A stretch of DNA of 64,000 nt, taken from the NCBI GenBank assembly GCA_950106755.1, contig OX467083.1:25725029-25789028 (forward strand), written 5' to 3'. This document shows, piece by piece, positions 60,236-64,000 of the stretch. How positions within the stretch are numbered: position 1 is the first letter of the stretch; every line of letters begins with the position of its first letter. The DNA is from Climacium dendroides. Taxonomy: Eukaryota > Streptophyta > Bryopsida > Hypnales > Climaciaceae. Both the position numbers and the translations under genes were made by a program. The notes beneath the pieces are model-generated. The model saw only the letters and a program-made list of their open reading frames with translations, was not told where the DNA came from and did not search any database.

Positions 60236-61911
60236 TGAACAACCACCACCGCCTCAGCGAAATGTCGATGCCAGATCCTTCCGTTTACGCAATCCAGAGA
60301 ATGTAACATCTGAGATATCCCTTCCTAATCCCAAAGCACCCTCACAAATTTCAAGCGCAACCATATATTAAAGCCCCATTCACCAACACCACTTCCACCG
60401 AATCCACCGCCGCCCTCGGAGATGGTTCCCTTCCAAAAACCAGAAAAAATCAACGAAAAGGCTTCAGAGTTCACAATTCCCTTCACGATATCAAGCCTGT
60501 GAACAACGACCAGGCCGCTCCGCTCCCGTATCCGGAACACCGCAAGCCGCAGTTGCACGAGGCCCCAATTGCAACTGAAGGTTTTGGCAGAGAAGTAGCA
60601 TTCGGGAAACTAGGGTTTAAGGCTTCACATTTTTCAGTGTGAATGAGGCTTTAGGGCTTCAGACAAGCTGAACTGGATGAATATTCTACCGAGCTGGACA
60701 AATCTTATGCCAGAGTGGACCAATTGTTCTGCCACGATGGCAGGGTATTCTGCCTAGCTGGACAGTTGCGTGGAGGGGGAAATAGTAGTGTGTTAGTGTC
60801 ACCGCAGAATATTATTTTTGTGAAAATTGGTAATATTTCAACCTTCACTAATTCTAAATAGTGTGATCTGGGTAAATTAGTTTGGACACATCAGACTTTC
60901 ATCCTCGCATACACGGACGAAGTTCATCGGAAGTTTTTTCATCCGTCCGAAGAGGTGGTGGCTCTCGTGATTCCACACGGAACTGTCGTCGTCTACTGCC
61001 AGTCTTCCGAGGCCATAGCTGGCCCGCCGATTGTCACCTGCGTTTCGCTTTTTCCTTTCGATCTCGCCACTTCTCGTTTTGTGAGGGCTTCGTTTCGAAG
61101 ACTGAACGAGTAATCGCAACAACCGATCTTCTTTGATTCCTTAAGGCCTTCCACTCGGAGCTTCTGCGGACCAGAAGACCAAGGATGATTTGTTGGAGAG
61201 CTCTTTTGTGTAAGTTTTCGGATCTTTCCACCTGTAGAGGATGCGCCTTTGACGCGTATGCGAGTGTAATTCAGTAGTGTTTGGTTCCAAAGAGAGTGCA
61301 TGTTTCTCCCGTGCCCTGTTCTTGACGAGTCGTTGGAATATTCGATCTTCGTTGAGAGTTTCTATGGGTTTAGGTCACTTCGTCGAGACCTTGCCTCACC
61401 ATGGATCGTACCTGCGGGATTTCGCCGTGTTGGTCACAATGCCTGCGGTGTTTGCGACAATGGTTTTCGAGCCTTAAACCCTAATTTCCCGATCATTGGC
61501 GTTTTGTGCTAAAACCCTCAGCCGCAAGTGGAGCCTTCGTGAACTTGCGACCTTGCAGATTCGAGCCGCAACTAATTGTGGTGTCTTTCGCGTTCACAGG
61601 ATTGATCGCGAGAGAAGGATTGTGAAATCCCTTTTGTCTTTTTCTGAAATTTTGTTTTTTGGAAGGGAGTAGTTCCCGAGGCGATTCGTGGTTAGGGCTC
61701 AGATGTTATGGCTTGAATAAGGATGTGAGTGCACTCATTCTTTCATTCGTATACCTTAGTCCATGAAATTTGAGAGCTGTCTTAATATTAGGTCACAATT
61801 AGTTGCGAATTTTTCCCAGTGGTACGGAAATGTATTTGGCTGTATCTTACTATTAGGAACTCTTTCTTATATTGCATTGGTGATGTAATTCCAGAGTTCT
61901 CAAGTTACAGC
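60236..61911. promoter_or_regulatory. Shared upstream region of RpoT and MON1 (divergent pair)
   Basis: RpoT is read leftward from 60235 and MON1 rightward from 61912. TTAATATATGG on the minus strand (60361-60371) is a possible TATA element for RpoT. 60900-61720 is less AT-rich and has Cys/Arg-rich frames but no recognised protein. It is most likely MON1 5' UTR, possibly with an intron whose acceptor TTCCAG lies at about 61888-61893. Confidence 0.45.
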
Positions 61912-63780
61912 ATGAATAATACTGCAATTCACGAGTCGCACAGTGACATTGAAGAGCTTTTTGGTGATGAGGAAGGTGAGCGGCCATGCTACTTATCAGA
62001 TGAGGTGCAGTCTCAGAATGCGAATAAATCGCTTGCTGCCAGCAATTCGGATACGGAAGTTGCCAACACAACGAAGCTCTCAAATCTGGATATAAGCAAC
62101 AGCAGCAGTACACTAGAGGACGGCCAGGTGCACGAGAGCGGCCCAACCCATGAAATCAGTAAAGTAATCCCTGGAAATCTCGAAGGGACACAGGAAGGTA
62201 AAGAGCAGTTTCAGCCCCTTTCTATTACCTGTCTCGGTGGATGTTCGTAAGAACTTAAGACAGCGGACACTATTTGCGACACTTTAAGCATTTCAATATA
62301 CGTAGGAGTACGGTTTTCGGGAGATCACTGCAGGGCCAAGTCATGGTTACACTACTTACCAATTGAAGACCAAGCAAGTCTATTTATAGATAAGTTAACA
62401 GGTCAATAGAGTAGACGGGTTCAGGTCCCTAACAGTTTTTGTATCCTCTACCTTACAGCGAGAGCAACTTATGTTAAGGGTCATTTAGTATCACAAGCGT
62501 TGATTAAGATTGGCATAGATCCTAACTAGGACTCCGTCGTACTGTCCAAAAATTGAAGATTCTTTGTGTAGGTATTGAATCAATGTGGATTTTGACTTTG
62601 TTAGGTGTTAGCGATAACGATACGAAAGTCTTGGAAGGAAGAGATGAAGATGTCACTGCGATTTCGGCGCCTTCCAGCAGCGGTGTAGGACTGGCTAGTG
62701 GGGTTTTGGTTACCGATGGAGATGCATTGTCTGAAGACGGTATTCAAGAGACCCCTGTAAGTCCAAGCAGTAGCCGCGAAGGAACCAGTGGGTACTTAGC
62801 AGGCAGTGGCAGCAGCACCACCAGCATCCACAGCGCAAGTGGAGCGGATGAAAGTGCTGATCGAATTCGGAGTCAGGAGTCTGTGCAGCCCGCGAGGCAA
62901 ACTTGGGTTCCTGGAAAACGCCATCCAGAAGAGGTCTGTGTTTGCTTATTTGCGAATGGTTGTAGAGTGATTCTCACAGGGAGACGACTTTACGAGATTC
63001 TTTTCGAATTTTGACAAAATGGCACAATACCTGTGAAGGTCTCGTGGTTGAGAACCGTGGAGTGGAGTGTCGAGGAACTTACATTTCGAGATCCGTTCTC
63101 TAAGTACTCTTGAAAGAACCACATCTAGATGTGCAATTGCATGGATACCTTGCTGAACATGGAAGTCTTGTCCACTTTTTGCAGGATGACACATCACTTT
63201 CATGGAGAAAACACAAAAAACATTTCTTCATCCTCAGCAATGCAGGGAAGCCGATTTATTCCAGGTTCGCTAACATTTGAGATCTAAAATTTTGTAAGAA
63301 AAATCTTTGCCCTGAGGTCACGCAGTGTAAATGATGCATGTTATCACCCGAGCAGAGACCGGAATACACCTTCTGTTTGGTCGTTTGCGGTCACTGCTTG
63401 TACTACTTCTCAGCATCTATTCGGTTTGATGTTCTTGACTCATGTACTTAAGTTCTGAGCAGATATGGAGATGAGCACAAACTTGCAGGTTTCTCAGCGA
63501 CTTTGCAAGCTATCATGTCTTTTGTTGAAAACAGGTATGTTTGGAAATCATCCTGGAGAAACGATCAGTTATTATAGTTACAATTACTACCGTCATTGTA
63601 GTTGGCATTATTTAATCAAAATCTGGTGACTCCACGAGGGGTTGACTTCTTAAATATCAATGGATGGGTGAGGAGGATTCTGTTTATGAAGGTGTTACTA
63701 ACTTAGTGTCTGTTGGAAACGTGCCACTTGGTCACTGAAGTGGAGACACCATTCGGTTTGTTAAAGCTGGAGATCATCAG
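61912..63780 (+). CDS. MON1: Vacuolar fusion protein MON1 (SAND family), 3' part beyond the window
   Basis: MON1 pairs with CCZ1 as the guanine-nucleotide exchange factor for Rab7 and drives the Rab5-to-Rab7 switch on late endosomes and vacuoles. Visible exons: 61912-62197, 62605-62933, 63185-63264, 63463-63534 and 63741-63780. All are in frame and give 269 residues. The start ATG at 61912 was chosen because the frame upstream is short and lies after a likely 5' UTR acceptor. The first 190 residues or so are an acidic, Ser-rich disordered arm ([13 protein letters not shown]), as usual for MON1. The first longin domain begins with [20 protein letters not shown], then [20 protein letters not shown] and [19 protein letters not shown]. 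These are near-identical to the conserved MON1/SAND core. The last visible donor is at 63781, and the remainder lies to the right. Confidence 0.93.
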
Positions 63781-64000
63781 GTATGATATTTATTTTCTTT
63801 GGGATGCCCAAACCATCTGATCTGCACATCTAAGTCGTGAGGTTCCACCCTCTTCAGTCGTATGAATGATGTCGACCATCACAACCTTGTGATTTATAGA
63901 GTTACCAAATAGTCCGTGTTGTCTGACAAATTTCTCAGTACAGATCTTTCACGATATTCCTAAGGTATTCTCATGATGATGCAAATTTCTGCAGATAGTC

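Noticed and set aside
60877..61512. Several 65-100 codon frames in the RpoT-MON1 interval
   Set aside because: More likely MON1 5' UTR sequence; frames overlap on both strands and match no family.

Overview
The window is nuclear DNA of a land plant. Its genes are split by GT-AG introns, and the recognisable ones are typical of plants: a GH31 alpha-glucosidase, a pectinesterase, a phage-type organellar RNA polymerase (RpoT) and the vacuolar-fusion protein MON1. Much of the rest is AT-rich and full of DNA transposons. I cannot name the species. A TET/JBP-like dioxygenase gene and a eukaryotic integrase-type transposon gene would fit a non-seed plant such as a bryophyte or lycophyte, but that is inference.

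Layout. 1-3779 (minus): GH31 glycosidase, cut by the left window edge. 4682-6433: a non-autonomous PIF/Harbinger-like element with TTA target duplications. 7376-9180: a dispersed repeat and a Stowaway-like MITE. 13303-16955 (minus): an intact-looking five-exon gene encoding 1042 aa that ends in a HECT-like domain with Tyr at the position expected for the catalytic Cys. 19256-20242: one reading frame crossed by two stops. 21986-22990 (minus): two exons of an unrecognised gene. 24841-26448 (plus): a TET/JBP-like 2OG-Fe(II) dioxygenase. 28914-32345 (plus): an integrase-core gene broken by a CACTA transposon (29046-30958). 33.3-43.3 kb: repeats, hairpins and a second CACTA element of the same family in the opposite orientation (40437-42417). 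44.6-47.2 kb: two small candidate genes. 47746-50435 (plus): secreted pectinesterase. 50.4-53.7 kb: repeats. 53771-60235 (minus): complete 19-exon RpoT. 61912-63780 (plus): the 5' part of MON1, running off the right edge.

I rebuilt exon chains by hand from splice sites. The GH31, pectinesterase, RpoT, MON1 and HECT-like models keep one reading frame across every junction. RpoT sums to 3144 nt, pectinesterase to 1080 nt and the HECT-like gene to 3129 nt, all multiples of three. RpoT and MON1 are transcribed divergently from a shared 1.7 kb interval.

The most interesting part is 13-32 kb. There, within about 19 kb, lie a HECT-like gene, a TET/JBP-like dioxygenase and an integrase-type transposon gene. 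TET/JBP-like enzymes are known as companions of transposons in fungi. A link between these three genes here is a hypothesis, not something the sequence proves.
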